NCBI GenBank assembly: GCA_002239105.1
Contig: MPNQ01000013.1
Coordinates: 1-64,000 of the forward strand
Length of the DNA stretch: 64,000 nt
Origin: a marine group bacterium Sva0996 bin134
GTDB taxonomy: Bacteria; Actinomycetota; Acidimicrobiia; Acidimicrobiales; Bin134
Direction: 5' to 3'
Positions 1 through 7,812 of the stretch are shown piece after piece. Below the pieces are notes generated by a model that ran no database searches, was not told the DNA's origin, and worked only from the letters and a program-made list of their open reading frames with translations. Each line of letters begins with the position of its first letter. The stretch's first letter is position 1. Position numbers and translations under genes: made by a program.

Positions 1-405
1 CACCCCGAACGGCGACCCGTCTTCGGCCAGCCTGGGCAGCTCGGTAGTGGCGGTTGTCTCGTATTGGACGGCCGGACGAGGCTCTGCCGCCCTTACTCCG
101 CGAGCCACTTGCCGAGCGAAGCCCGCCGCCGCCTCATCAGGGGTGCGCGGCCACACCTCAGGCACGAATCTGGGCCACACCAGTAGCTCCGGGAAAGGGA
201 TGGCGGTGGGTTCGGGGGTTGCGGACGGTGTGGTTGGCACTGGTGATGGCGTTGGCGTCAGGATTGCCACCGTCGGAACCTCGTCCAGGTTCACGGTCTC
301 CGCTACCGCCTCCGCCACAGCCTCTTCAGGCTCCTCTGAGTCGTTGCCGCAAGCGGCCATCACGAGGACAGCCGCAAACAGTACGGCCCGAATCCGGCGG
401 GTCAC
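1..405 (-). CDS. Putative lipoprotein, 3' part outside the window
   Basis: Reading the minus strand from a GTG at 405 gives an open frame that runs off the left edge at a codon boundary. The N-terminus is a lipoprotein signal: arginines at residues 3, 4 and 6, a hydrophobic stretch, then the lipobox V-M-A-A-C with Cys19 as the lipidation site. An acidic stretch (NDSEEPEEAVAEAV) and a Thr/Pro linker (about residues 50-70) follow, then a W/P/R-rich region. The protein is probably exported and anchored in the outer leaflet. Function is unknown and no domain was recognised in the 135 residues visible. A TAGTGT -10-like element lies 6 nt before the GTG, so the message may be leaderless. It is divergent from the amidohydrolase at 431. 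Confidence 0.7.
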   Translation of the reverse strand, partial: MTRRIRAVLFAAVLVMAACGNDSEEPEEAVAEAVAETVNLDEVPTVAILTPTPSPVPTTPSATPEPTAIPFPELLVWPRFVPEVWPRTPDEAAAGFARQVARGVRAAEPRPAVQYETTATTELPRLAEDGSPFGV

Positions 406-411
406 CCTCGA

Positions 412-417
412 ACACTA
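412..417 (-). promoter_or_regulatory. -10 element TAGTGT for the lipoprotein gene
   Basis: On the minus strand TAGTGT is followed by 6 nt and then the GTG at 405. This matches the TANNNT-6-to-9-start spacing seen before many genes here and suggests a leaderless transcript. It overlaps the opposing TATCCT element at 416-421. Confidence 0.5.
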
Positions 418-421
418 TCCT
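416..421 (+). promoter_or_regulatory. Possible -10 element TATCCT for the amidohydrolase
   Basis: TATCCT ends 9 nt before the ATG at 431. The spacing is at the long end for a leaderless start, so this is weaker than the other sites. It overlaps the minus-strand element at 412-417, so the two divergent promoters would compete. Confidence 0.35.
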
Positions 422-430
422 GAGACGCTC

Positions 431-1552
431 ATGCTCCCTGCTGACATCAAGCCCATCTCGGTCGACGACCACGTCATCGAGCCACCCCACCTGTGGCAGA
501 GCAGGTTGCCGGCGGCATATCGCGACCGGGGTCCCCGGGTGGTGGAGCTGGAGAACGGCACCGAGGCCTGGCTGTATGAGGATCAGGTGATCCAGACGGT
601 GCGGGGCAACACCCGCACCCTGCCCGGTTTCGACGACGACCCCCTCGGCGTGGCCCGGTTCAGCGAGATGCGCCCCGGCTGCTACGACCCCAAAGCCCGG
701 CTAGAAGACATGGACCTCGACGGCATCTGGGCCCAGGTCAATTTTCCCGATTTCTGCCGATTTGCCGGCCACCGGTTCGTGGTCAGCGAAGACCTCGACC
801 TTGCCGCGCTGTGCGTGCGGGCCTACAACGACTTCATCTTGGAGGAGTGGTGCGCCACCGACCCCCAGCGGCTCATCCCCCTGATCGTGGTGCCGCTCTG
901 GGATCCGGCCGCGGCCGCCGACGAGGTGCGCCGCACTGCGGCAATGGGGGCCCGGGCGGTGGCCTTTTCCGAGAACCCCACCACCCTGGGGCTGCCGTCG
1001 GTGTTCACCGACAACTGGGAGCCGCTGTGGGCCGCAGTGAACGAAACCGGACTGGTGGTGTGTTTGCACATCGGCTCGTCGTCCAAGCTGATCAAGTCGT
1101 CCGAGGACGCTCCGCCGTGCACGATCCTGCCCTATGTGGGGGCCAACTCCATGATCGCCTGCTCCGACTGGCTGTTCTCCGGCATCTTGGACCGCCACCG
1201 TTCCATTCAGGTCGCCTTCTCCGAGGGCGGCGCCGGCTGGGCCCCCTACCTGCTGGAGCAGTCCAGTGACGTGTTCGAGAACTTCCGGGTGCAGCTCCCC
1301 GCCGAGCGCCCCCCTCGGGAGACTTTCGCCGAGCACATGACGGTGTGCATGCTGCGCGACGACACCGCCATTGCCGCTCTCGACGTGATCGGCGAGGACA
1401 ACATCACCTGGGAGTCCGACTACCCCCACGAGTCCACCCTGTTTCCCCACAGCATGGAATCCCTCGCCCACACCACCGCCCCCATGACCGAGGACACCGC
1501 CCGAAAATTCGCTGAGACCAACGCCCGCCGATTGTTCAAGATCGGCGCTTGA
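431..1552 (+). CDS. Amidohydrolase (Amidohydro_2 / ACMSD-like)
   Basis: A 373-residue TIM-barrel metal hydrolase of the Amidohydro_2 type, which hydrolyses or decarboxylates small cyclic or carboxylated substrates in the cytoplasm. The N-terminal motif is S-V-D-D-H-V-I-E at residues 10-17, where the family usually has a D/H-x-H metal site. Later motifs are C-L-H-I-G-S-S, the barrel motif S-E-G-G-A-G-W, and the C-terminal E-S-D-Y-P-H, whose Asp is the usual catalytic or metal residue. The frame is open further upstream, but that extension is low-complexity and overlaps the antisense lipoprotein gene. The ATG at 431, directly before conserved sequence, is therefore preferred. Three more proteins of this family occur in the window. 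The substrate is unknown. Confidence 0.85.
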   Translation: MLPADIKPISVDDHVIEPPHLWQSRLPAAYRDRGPRVVELENGTEAWLYEDQVIQTVRGNTRTLPGFDDDPLGVARFSEMRPGCYDPKARLEDMDLDGIWAQVNFPDFCRFAGHRFVVSEDLDLAALCVRAYNDFILEEWCATDPQRLIPLIVVPLWDPAAAADEVRRTAAMGARAVAFSENPTTLGLPSVFTDNWEPLWAAVNETGLVVCLHIGSSSKLIKSSEDAPPCTILPYVGANSMIACSDWLFSGILDRHRSIQVAFSEGGAGWAPYLLEQSSDVFENFRVQLPAERPPRETFAEHMTVCMLRDDTAIAALDVIGEDNITWESDYPHESTLFPHSMESLAHTTAPMTEDTARKFAETNARRLFKIGA

Positions 1553-1591
1553 GCCACAGTGCCGGAAGTAGTGTGATTCCCCATAATCAAT

Positions 1592-2572
1592 ATGAGCGCG
1601 CCAATGACCAAGACCGAATCCCTCCATCAGCCCCGATACGACTGGAGCGCTGAAGAGGCCGAGGCACTCATTTCGCGACCGTTCCACGATCTCTTGGCTG
1701 CTGCGCACGAGGTCCACCGAACCCGCAACGATCCCCATGTGATCGAGGCCGCGATGCTGTTGTCCATCAAGACCGGGGCGTGCCCCGAGGACTGCGCGTA
1801 CTGCCCGCAGTCGGCCAAGTGGAACACCGGCCTCAAAGCCGAGCGACTCATGCCGACAAGCGACATTCTCGCCGCCGCCGAACGCGCCCAGAAGGCTGGC
1901 GCTACCCGCTTCTGCATGGGTGCGGCGTGGCGGGAGCCGAACGACCAGCAGGTTGCCGACGTCGGCGACGCGGTTCGCGAGGTGGGTGCGCTGGGCATGG
2001 AGACCTGCGCGACGCTGGGCATGCTCACGGCTGAGCAGGCCAACACCTTGGCCGAAGCTGGCCTCGACTACTACAACCACAACCTCGACACGTCGCCCGA
2101 GTACTACGGCGAGATCATCACCACCCGCGTCTACCAAGACCGCCTGGACACGCTGGCCCATGTCCGCCACTCCGGGGTCAAGCTCTGCACCGGCGGAATC
2201 GTCGGCATGGGGGAGTCAAGGGAGGACAGGGCTGGCCTGTTGGCGCAACTTGCCCAGCTCGATCCCCATCCGGAGAGTGTCCCCATCAACCTGCTCGTCC
2301 AGGTTCCGGGGACCCCGCTGTTCGGCACCGAGAAGCTTGATCCGCTGGAGCTGGTCAGGACCATCGCCGCGGCCCGGCTGATGATGCCGCAGTCGGTGGT
2401 TCGACTGTCCGCCGGACGCAACGAGATGACCGACGAGCTCCAGGCTCTGTGCCTCCATGCCGGGGCCAGCAGCATCTTCCTCGGTGACCGCCTCCTCACC
2501 ACTGCCAATCCCGGCGCAACCCGCGACGATGCCCTGCTGACGAGGCTCGACACCAGTCTGGCGATGCTATGA
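1592..2572 (+). CDS. bioB: Biotin synthase
   Basis: A 326-residue radical-SAM enzyme that inserts sulfur into dethiobiotin, the last step of biotin synthesis. The radical-SAM cluster motif is C-P-E-D-C-A-Y-C (Cys64, Cys68, Cys71), followed by P-Q-S and later the BioB-typical sequences Y-Y-N-H-N-L-D-T-S and G-G-I-V-G-M-G-E. The C-terminal S-A-G-R-N-E-M carries the arginine that ligates the second, [2Fe-2S] cluster. The length is normal for BioB. ATG 1592 and ATG 1604 are both possible starts. No other biotin gene is nearby, so it is a stand-alone locus, and its base composition looks slightly less G+C-rich than the neighbouring catabolic genes. A hairpin at 2634-2654 follows it. Confidence 0.96.
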   Translation: MSAPMTKTESLHQPRYDWSAEEAEALISRPFHDLLAAAHEVHRTRNDPHVIEAAMLLSIKTGACPEDCAYCPQSAKWNTGLKAERLMPTSDILAAAERAQKAGATRFCMGAAWREPNDQQVADVGDAVREVGALGMETCATLGMLTAEQANTLAEAGLDYYNHNLDTSPEYYGEIITTRVYQDRLDTLAHVRHSGVKLCTGGIVGMGESREDRAGLLAQLAQLDPHPESVPINLLVQVPGTPLFGTEKLDPLELVRTIAAARLMMPQSVVRLSAGRNEMTDELQALCLHAGASSIFLGDRLLTTANPGATRDDALLTRLDTSLAML

Positions 2573-2633
2573 CTGCTCGGCATGGGCTTTCGGTCTTGAA
2601 ACAGCATCTAGTGCCAGAGCAAGCTGATTTGGC

Positions 2634-2654
2634 GTCCCACAAGTTTGGTGGGAC
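2634..2654. terminator. Hairpin terminator between convergent bioB and crotonase genes
   Basis: A perfect 7-bp inverted repeat, GTCCCAC and GTGGGAC, encloses a 7-nt loop. It lies between the bioB stop and the crotonase stop and touches the latter (2654-2656). There is no T-run, so it would be a non-canonical terminator usable from both sides. Confidence 0.55.
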
Positions 2655-3463
2655 TAACTCCTAGGTTCGCGCCCGAATTTCTCCATCGACTTCTCGAACT
2701 CGCCCCGCGTTGAGAACACCGCCACCCGGTCGAATTGCCGCTGAATATTCCGGTCGGTCACGTCGGCGTAGACGTCCACTGCCATCTTGGCCATTCCCAG
2801 CGCCTCGGTGGGCAGGGTCATCAGGTGCCGGCAGAACGCGTACACCTCGTCCATCAAAGACTCGGCCGGATACACCCTGTGGACCAGCCCGATCGACTGG
2901 GCCTCTTCAGCGTCGACCTCCATGATGGCCATCGCCATCCACTTGGCCCAGCTCGGACCGATCAGCCGGGTCAGCCTGCTGGTTCCGCCGCTGCCGGCGA
3001 TGCTCCCCAACTTCACCTCTGGCAAGAAGAACGACGCCTCCGGGGTGCAGAACCGGAAGTCAACCGATCCGGCCATCTCCACCCCCGCCCCCAGGCAGCG
3101 CCCCTGGATGGCCATGATCACCGGTTTTTCCACCGCTTCCATCTCGTCGTAGAGCAGGTGGTGGCTGCGATAGTCCCGCCGGAAGTTCCACCCCGGGTGC
3201 TGGTCCATGGTCTCGGGGTCGCCGGGCCGGTTTCCCGCCGGGCTGGAGATGTCCTGTCCGGCGGTGAAGTACCGGCCTCTGGCGGTGATCACCATGCAGC
3301 GCAGGTCGTCGCGGTCGCCCAGCGCCAACACCGCCTCCCATAGCGACGCGGTCATGTCGTGGCTGATGGCGTTCAGCTTGTCGGGACGGTCGAGGGTGAC
3401 CGTGATGATGCCGTCGTCGATATCGATAACGGCGTTGGGGTGGCCCGCAGGACCCTCAGCCAT
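2654..3463 (-). CDS. Enoyl-CoA hydratase/isomerase family protein
   Basis: A 269-residue crotonase-fold protein acting on an acyl-CoA thioester. It has the family's N-terminal T-V-T-L-D-R-P-D-K-L-N-A-I-S and the oxyanion-hole segments G-R-Y-F-T-A-G-Q-D-I and G-R-C-L-G-A-G-V-E-M-A. The segment L-P-E-V-K-L-G-S contains the Glu equivalent to Glu144 of rat enoyl-CoA hydratase. The second hydratase Glu position (in the helix K-W-M-A-M-A-I-M) appears to be replaced, so isomerase, hydrolase or lyase activity is as likely as hydration. Its start lies 10 bp beyond the stop of the upstream LLM gene, and a TAAGGT element overlapping that stop suggests separate, leaderless transcription. Confidence 0.88.
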   Translation of the reverse strand: MAEGPAGHPNAVIDIDDGIITVTLDRPDKLNAISHDMTASLWEAVLALGDRDDLRCMVITARGRYFTAGQDISSPAGNRPGDPETMDQHPGWNFRRDYRSHHLLYDEMEAVEKPVIMAIQGRCLGAGVEMAGSVDFRFCTPEASFFLPEVKLGSIAGSGGTSRLTRLIGPSWAKWMAMAIMEVDAEEAQSIGLVHRVYPAESLMDEVYAFCRHLMTLPTEALGMAKMAVDVYADVTDRNIQRQFDRVAVFSTRGEFEKSMEKFGREPRS

Positions 3464-3469
3464 TGTGCA

Positions 3470-3475
3470 ACCTTA
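3470..3475 (-). promoter_or_regulatory. -10 element TAAGGT for the crotonase gene
   Basis: On the minus strand TAAGGT stands 6 nt before the ATG at 3463 and includes the TAA stop of the upstream LLM gene, so the promoter is built into the end of that gene. Confidence 0.5.
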
Positions 3476-4600
3476 CGCGGCGGCCTCGCGCAGCCGGGTG
3501 GTGCGGTGCACGGGATCGGTGTCGATCTTGGGGATCACGTGCTCGCCCATGAGTTGGATCATCTTGAGGTCGTCGGCCCGTTCGGCCGAGCCCAAGCCGA
3601 ACACCAGTTGGTCGGCCCCCGCGTCAGCCCACGCCTGGGCGCCTTTCAGCGCTTGGTCGGGGTTGCCCATAATGGCGCCCGGTTGGCCGATCATCGCCCG
3701 TGCCTCCTCTATGGGGGGCATGGGGATGGTCTGGGGCCACGGCGGCACCCACTCGGGCCGGGGGAAGGTGTCGTGGTAGCGGAACACGTTGGACTGGAGG
3801 TAGGTCATCGACGACCGCATGATGGCCTCCACCGCTTCCTCGGTGGTCTCGGCCACGAACGCCCCGCTGGTCACCATGATGTTGTCGTTCACGAAGGCCC
3901 CCACCGGCTCGGCGTTGCCGATCTCGTTCTTGTAGGCCTCCAGAACCGGGGCCAGCTCGGCGAGCTCCCCCACCGAGAAGCCGAGCACGCCGAGGCCCTT
4001 GCGGGCGGCCATGGCGTAGCTGGTGGTGTTGCCCGCGGCGTACCACATGGCCGGGTGGCCCTTGCCCCACGGCTTGGGCAGAACCTTGCGGGGCGGCAGC
4101 GACCAGAACTTGCCCTCGTAGCCCTCGTAGGTGTCCTGGGTCCACATCTTGGCGAACTCTCCGATCACGTCCTCCCAGATCTCCCTGGTGGCCGTGGTGT
4201 CGGTGATGCCCTCCTTGTGCAAGAACCCCAAGATCTCGTGGCTCCCGGCGCCCCGGCCGGTGCCGAACTCGAACCGGCCCCCGGAGAGGTGGTCGAGCAT
4301 GGCCACCCGCTCGGCCACCTTGGCCGGGTGGTTCACCTGGGGCAGCGGATTGAAGATGCCCGATCCGATGTGGATCCTCTCGGTGGCATGCGCCAGATAG
4401 CCGGCCACCGCGTCGTTGGCCGACAAGTGGGAGTACTCGTCGAGGAAGTGGTGCTCGGTCAGCCACACGTACTTGAACCCGGCCTTGTCGGCCGCGATCA
4501 CCAACTCCAGCTCCTCCATCAACGCCTTGTGCTCGGCCTCGGGATCGCCCTCCCGGCGAAACTGGGGGACGTAGCCCTGGATGAAGACTCCAAACTCCAT
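3473..4600 (-). CDS. LLM-class flavin/F420-dependent oxidoreductase, copy A
   Basis: A 375-residue luciferase-like monooxygenase-fold protein using FMN or F420. Typical features are the start M-E-F-G-V-F-I-Q-G-Y, the segment Y-V-W-L-T-E-H-H-F (about residue 50), and the family block D-H-L-S-G-G-R-F-E-F-G-T-G-R-G. The C-terminal segment G-A-D-Q-L-V-F-G is also conserved. It is the 3' member of a head-to-tail duplicated pair: the gene at 4649-5776 encodes a protein of the same length, near-identical through most of its sequence. The gap between them is 48 bp, and both have the same 14-nt motif about 23 nt before the start. The substrate is unknown. Confidence 0.9.
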   Translation of the reverse strand: MEFGVFIQGYVPQFRREGDPEAEHKALMEELELVIAADKAGFKYVWLTEHHFLDEYSHLSANDAVAGYLAHATERIHIGSGIFNPLPQVNHPAKVAERVAMLDHLSGGRFEFGTGRGAGSHEILGFLHKEGITDTTATREIWEDVIGEFAKMWTQDTYEGYEGKFWSLPPRKVLPKPWGKGHPAMWYAAGNTTSYAMAARKGLGVLGFSVGELAELAPVLEAYKNEIGNAEPVGAFVNDNIMVTSGAFVAETTEEAVEAIMRSSMTYLQSNVFRYHDTFPRPEWVPPWPQTIPMPPIEEARAMIGQPGAIMGNPDQALKGAQAWADAGADQLVFGLGSAERADDLKMIQLMGEHVIPKIDTDPVHRTTRLREAAA

Positions 4601-4622
4601 GACGGTCTCTTTTCTGGGTGTT

Positions 4623-4636
4623 ATTGGCTGATATTT
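4623..4636 (-). promoter_or_regulatory. Conserved leader motif, copy 1 (LLM copy A)
   Basis: The 14-mer AAATATCAGCCAAT (minus strand) lies 22 nt before the ATG at 4600. The identical 14-mer lies 23 nt before the paralogue at 5776. The rest of the two leaders is much less alike, so this stretch may be a shared promoter or operator element. Confidence 0.5.
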
Positions 4637-4648
4637 GCTGGTGGTCCG

Positions 4649-5776
4649 CTATGCCGCGGCCTCGCGCAGGCGAGTTGTGCGGTGTACCGGATCGGTGTCG
4701 ATCTTGGGGATCACGTGCTTGCCCAACAGCTCAATGGTCTTGAGGTCGTCGGCCCGCTCGCTGGAGCCCATGCCGAACACCAGTTGGTCGGCGCCGGCGT
4801 CAGCCCATTGCTGGGCACCCTTGAGGGCCCGGTCGGGATCGCCCATCACGCTGCCCGGCTGGCCGACGCCCTCCCACAGTTCCTCAGCCGTCGGCATGGG
4901 AATGGTCTGGGGCCAGGGCGGCACCCACTCGGGGCGGGGGAAGGTGTCGTGGTAGCGGAACACGTTGGACTGTAGGTAGGTCATCGACGACCGCAGCGCA
5001 TGGTCCACCGCGCCCTGATCGGTCTCGGCCACAAACGCTCCGGTGGTCACCATGAGGTTGTCGTTGACGAACGCCCCTACCGGCTCGGCATTGACGATGT
5101 CGCGCTTGTAGGCCTCCAGCACCGGGGCCAGCTCGTCGAGTGCCCCCACCGAGAAGCCGAGCACGCCGAGGCCCTTGCGGGCGGCCATGGCATAGCTGGT
5201 GACGTTGCCCGCCGCATACCACATGGCCGGGTGGCCCTTGCCCCACGGCTTGGGCAGAACCTTGCGGGGCGGCAGCGACCAGAACTTGCCCTCGTAGCCC
5301 TCGTAGGTGTCCTGGGTCCACATCTTGGCGAACTCGCCGATCACGTCTTCCCAGATCTCCTTGGTGTGGGAGGTGTCGGTGATGCCCTCTTTGTGCAAAA
5401 AGCCCAGGATCTCGTGGCTGCCCGCCCCTCGGCCGGTACCGAACTCGAAGCGGCCGCCGGTCAGGTGGTCGAGCATGGCCACCCGCTCGGCCACCTTGGC
5501 CGGGTGGTTCACCTGGGGCAGCGGGTTGAAGATTCCCGATCCGATGTGGATGCGCTCGGTGGCATGCGCCAGATAGCCGGCGATGGCATCGTTGGCCGAC
5601 ATGTGGGAGTACTCGTCGAGGAAGTGGTGCTCGGGGAGCCACACATACTTGAACCCCGCCTTGTCCGCGGCGATCACCAGATCCAGTTCTTCCATGAACG
5701 CCTTGTGCTCGGCATCTGGGTCATTTTCCCGGCGATGCTGGGGCACGTACCCCTGGATGAAAAGTCCAAACTCCAT
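4649..5776 (-). CDS. LLM-class flavin/F420-dependent oxidoreductase, copy B
   Basis: The upstream member of the tandem LLM pair, also 375 residues when started at the ATG at 5776 (M-E-F-G-L-F-I-Q-G-Y). The longer open frame to 5821 adds 15 residues with no counterpart in copy A. An AGAGAGG ribosome-binding site shortly before 5776 also favours the shorter start. It shares with copy A the E-H-H-F-L-D-E-Y-S-H segment, the S/T-G-G-R-F-E-F-G-T-G-R-G block and the C-terminal D-P-V-H-R-T-T-R-L-R-E-A-A-A. Differences cluster around residues 215-275 and 305-335, probably near substrate-facing loops, which points to recent duplication with some specificity divergence. Confidence 0.9.
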   Translation of the reverse strand: MEFGLFIQGYVPQHRRENDPDAEHKAFMEELDLVIAADKAGFKYVWLPEHHFLDEYSHMSANDAIAGYLAHATERIHIGSGIFNPLPQVNHPAKVAERVAMLDHLTGGRFEFGTGRGAGSHEILGFLHKEGITDTSHTKEIWEDVIGEFAKMWTQDTYEGYEGKFWSLPPRKVLPKPWGKGHPAMWYAAGNVTSYAMAARKGLGVLGFSVGALDELAPVLEAYKRDIVNAEPVGAFVNDNLMVTTGAFVAETDQGAVDHALRSSMTYLQSNVFRYHDTFPRPEWVPPWPQTIPMPTAEELWEGVGQPGSVMGDPDRALKGAQQWADAGADQLVFGMGSSERADDLKTIELLGKHVIPKIDTDPVHRTTRLREAAA

Positions 5777-5799
5777 GTCGGCCTCTCTGTCGGGTTGCG

Positions 5800-5813
5800 A
5801 TTGGCTGATATTT
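5800..5813 (-). promoter_or_regulatory. Conserved leader motif, copy 2 (LLM copy B)
   Basis: Second copy of AAATATCAGCCAAT on the minus strand, 23 nt before the ATG at 5776, matching the copy at 4623-4636. Confidence 0.5.
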
Positions 5814-5879
5814 CCTAGCATCCCGCCCGCCGCCGGGCCTAAGACTGGTGGCCCTTAGCGCAATTTGCCCGGCTCCCCC

Positions 5880-5885
5880 TAGGCT
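5880..5885 (+). promoter_or_regulatory. -10 element TAGGCT for the hydrolase operon
   Basis: TAGGCT is followed by 8 nt and then the GTG at 5894. No ribosome-binding site is visible, consistent with a leaderless transcript for the three-gene operon 5894-8981. Confidence 0.45.
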
Positions 5886-5893
5886 TCCGGGCC

Positions 5894-6859
5894 GTGCCTC
5901 CCATTAGACCCGAGCAACCCCCCACCCCTCCCCGAGACGCTTTCTCCATCCACCGGGCTCCGGTCGACGGCGACCTGTCGCTGGCCTACATCCGAGAGGG
6001 AGTGGGCGGGTACCCCCTGGTGCTGGTCCACGGTTATCCCGAGACCAAGCGCATCTGGTGGCGCAACATCATCCCGCTGGTCGAGGCTGGCTATGAGGTG
6101 ATCGTGCCCGACCTGCGGGGATACGGCGACTCCGACCTGTCCGACAACGACCAGTACGACTTGGTGCTGTACTCCCGCGACATCCACACCCTGGTGCACG
6201 ACGTGCTCGGCCACGAGAAGGTCGGACTGCTGGGCGGCGACGTCGGCGGCGCGGTGATCGTGGACATGGCCAACCGCTGGCCGGAGTTCGCAGAGCGGAT
6301 GGTGTTCTTCAACACTGTGGCCCCTTTCATCGTCGACCAAGTGGACTGGTACACCGAGCGGGGCCTGTCGCTGAACCCGCTGCCCCACGGCCCCACGGGT
6401 GATTACCGCATCCGCCAGGGCCGCGACCCCGACAAGCTCCGGGCCGAGTTGGACACCCCCGACCGGTGCCGCCGCTACGTGCGGGACTTCTACGAGCATC
6501 GGCTACTGGCCTCGCAATACTCCTTCGAGGAGGACGACTACGACTTCATGACCGAGCCGTTCGCCGATCTGGAGCGGTTGGCCGCGGGGTGGTCGGTTTA
6601 CCAACTGGAGTACGGCCGGCCGATGAGCGAACCGCCCATGATGGGCTCCCAGGTGCAGGCCCCCACGCTCATCTTGTACGGCCCCGACGATCAGGTGGTG
6701 CCCAAGGACTTCCCCAAGCGCTGCGAGATCGCCTTCGCCAACCGGGTGGGGCCGGTGGTGATCCCCGAGTGCGGCCACTTCCTCCAGTGGGAGCGGGCCG
6801 ATGTGTTCAACGAGCTGGTCAAGTACTTCTATGCCGACCTTCGGGAGGGGCGAAGCTGA
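5894..6859 (+). CDS. Alpha/beta hydrolase, epoxide-hydrolase/dehalogenase type
   Basis: A 321-residue cytosolic alpha/beta hydrolase. The H-G-Y-P-E segment (the HGxP oxyanion motif of soluble epoxide hydrolases) is followed by D-L-R-G-Y-G-D-S-D. The nucleophile elbow is G-G-D-V-G-G, so the nucleophile is Asp rather than Ser, as in epoxide hydrolases and haloalkane dehalogenases. The acid lies near Y-G-P-D-D-Q-V-V and the histidine in E-C-G-H-F-L-Q-W-E. It starts at GTG 5894. It is the first gene of an operon whose next start (ATG 6859) overlaps its stop by one base. An epoxide substrate would fit the oxygenases elsewhere in the window, but that is inference. Confidence 0.87.
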   Translation: MPPIRPEQPPTPPRDAFSIHRAPVDGDLSLAYIREGVGGYPLVLVHGYPETKRIWWRNIIPLVEAGYEVIVPDLRGYGDSDLSDNDQYDLVLYSRDIHTLVHDVLGHEKVGLLGGDVGGAVIVDMANRWPEFAERMVFFNTVAPFIVDQVDWYTERGLSLNPLPHGPTGDYRIRQGRDPDKLRAELDTPDRCRRYVRDFYEHRLLASQYSFEEDDYDFMTEPFADLERLAAGWSVYQLEYGRPMSEPPMMGSQVQAPTLILYGPDDQVVPKDFPKRCEIAFANRVGPVVIPECGHFLQWERADVFNELVKYFYADLREGRS

Positions 6860-7812
6860 TGCACCTCAACGAGTTTGCCGACACCATCGACCCGCTGGAC
6901 ATGACCGCCACCGCCGAGTTCGAGAGCCTGTGTACCAGTGCGGCCGACCTCGGCATCGCTCACGGCTCAGATGTCTCCTATGTGTCCCGCAACATCGTGG
7001 CTCGCCACCACCGCTTCCATTTTTCGGAGTGGGGCAGCCCCGATGCCGCCACTGTGCTGTTGCTGCACGGCGGCAACCAGTCGGCCCACTCCTGGGATCT
7101 GGTCAGCCTGGCGTTGGCCGACCGCTACCACGTGCTGGCCCTCGACCAGCGGGGCCACGGCGACAGCGAGTGGGCCCGCGACGCCGACTACTCCTCAGGG
7201 GCCATGGCCGCCGACGCCGCGGCCTTCTGCGAGGCGCTCGGGGTGGCCGACCCCATCATCATGGGCCACTCCATGGGCGGCATGAACACCATGCGCCTCA
7301 CCCTCGACCACCCCGATCTGGCCAAGGCCATCGTGTTGGTGGACATCGGACCTGAGATCTCCGAGGTCGGCACCCAGGTCATCCGCACGTTCGTCACCGA
7401 GAATCGGGAGTTCCAAGATTTGGGCGACTTCGTAGCCGCGGTGCAGAAATACGACCCCTACCGCACCCGTGAGCACATCGAGCGCACCGTCAAGTACAAC
7501 CTGCTCCAGCGGGTGGATGGCACCTACATCTCCAAGGTGGACCACGGCCCCCGGCTGGCCCACGGCGCCGAGCACCGCCGGGCCGGCGATCGGTTCACCA
7601 TGGAAGACGCCGAGCGCATCGCCCAGCCGGTGCTGCTGGTGCGGGGCGCCGACTCCTGGGTGCTAACCGCCGAGGCCGCCGAGCGGTTTGCCGACGCCCT
7701 GCCACAGGGCCAGCTGGTGACCGTTCCCGAATGCAGCCACAACGTGCACGGCCAGAACACCCCCGGCTTTCTGGCCGCGGTCGAGCCGTTTCTAGCAAGC
7801 TTCACGCCATGA
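6859..7812 (+). CDS. Alpha/beta hydrolase with serine nucleophile
   Basis: A 317-residue alpha/beta hydrolase, second in the operon. It has L-L-L-H-G-G-N-Q-S (oxyanion region), D-Q-R-G-H-G-D-S, the nucleophile elbow G-H-S-M-G-G (Ser), R-G-A-D-S-W-V carrying the likely acid, and C-S-H-N-V-H-G with the catalytic His. An extended N-terminus of about 55 residues precedes the fold. The ATG at 6859 overlaps the preceding TGA. An open frame reaches back to 6466, but only as a shadow of the upstream gene. It is probably an esterase or C-C hydrolase acting on a product of its neighbours; the substrate is unknown. Confidence 0.87.
   Translation: MHLNEFADTIDPLDMTATAEFESLCTSAADLGIAHGSDVSYVSRNIVARHHRFHFSEWGSPDAATVLLLHGGNQSAHSWDLVSLALADRYHVLALDQRGHGDSEWARDADYSSGAMAADAAAFCEALGVADPIIMGHSMGGMNTMRLTLDHPDLAKAIVLVDIGPEISEVGTQVIRTFVTENREFQDLGDFVAAVQKYDPYRTREHIERTVKYNLLQRVDGTYISKVDHGPRLAHGAEHRRAGDRFTMEDAERIAQPVLLVRGADSWVLTAEAAERFADALPQGQLVTVPECSHNVHGQNTPGFLAAVEPFLASFTP

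Larger units (their letters stand above)
3473..5776 (-). repeat. Tandem gene duplication (two LLM oxidoreductases)
   Basis: Two 1128-bp genes in direct orientation, separated by 48 bp, with long identical DNA stretches (for example around 4070-4160 and 5260-5350). They are prone to homologous recombination and to assembly collapse. Confidence 0.85.

Noticed and set aside
47..430. N-terminal extension of the first amidohydrolase frame
   Set aside because: Low-complexity Ser/Ala/Gly sequence that is antisense to a lipoprotein gene with a clear lipobox; conserved amidohydrolase sequence begins only after ATG 431.
3359..4975. Long plus-strand open frame (538 codons) opposite the LLM genes
   Set aside because: It is antisense to two clearly coding LLM genes and is composed of Gly/His/Val/Arg-rich filler typical of the opposite strand in high-G+C DNA.
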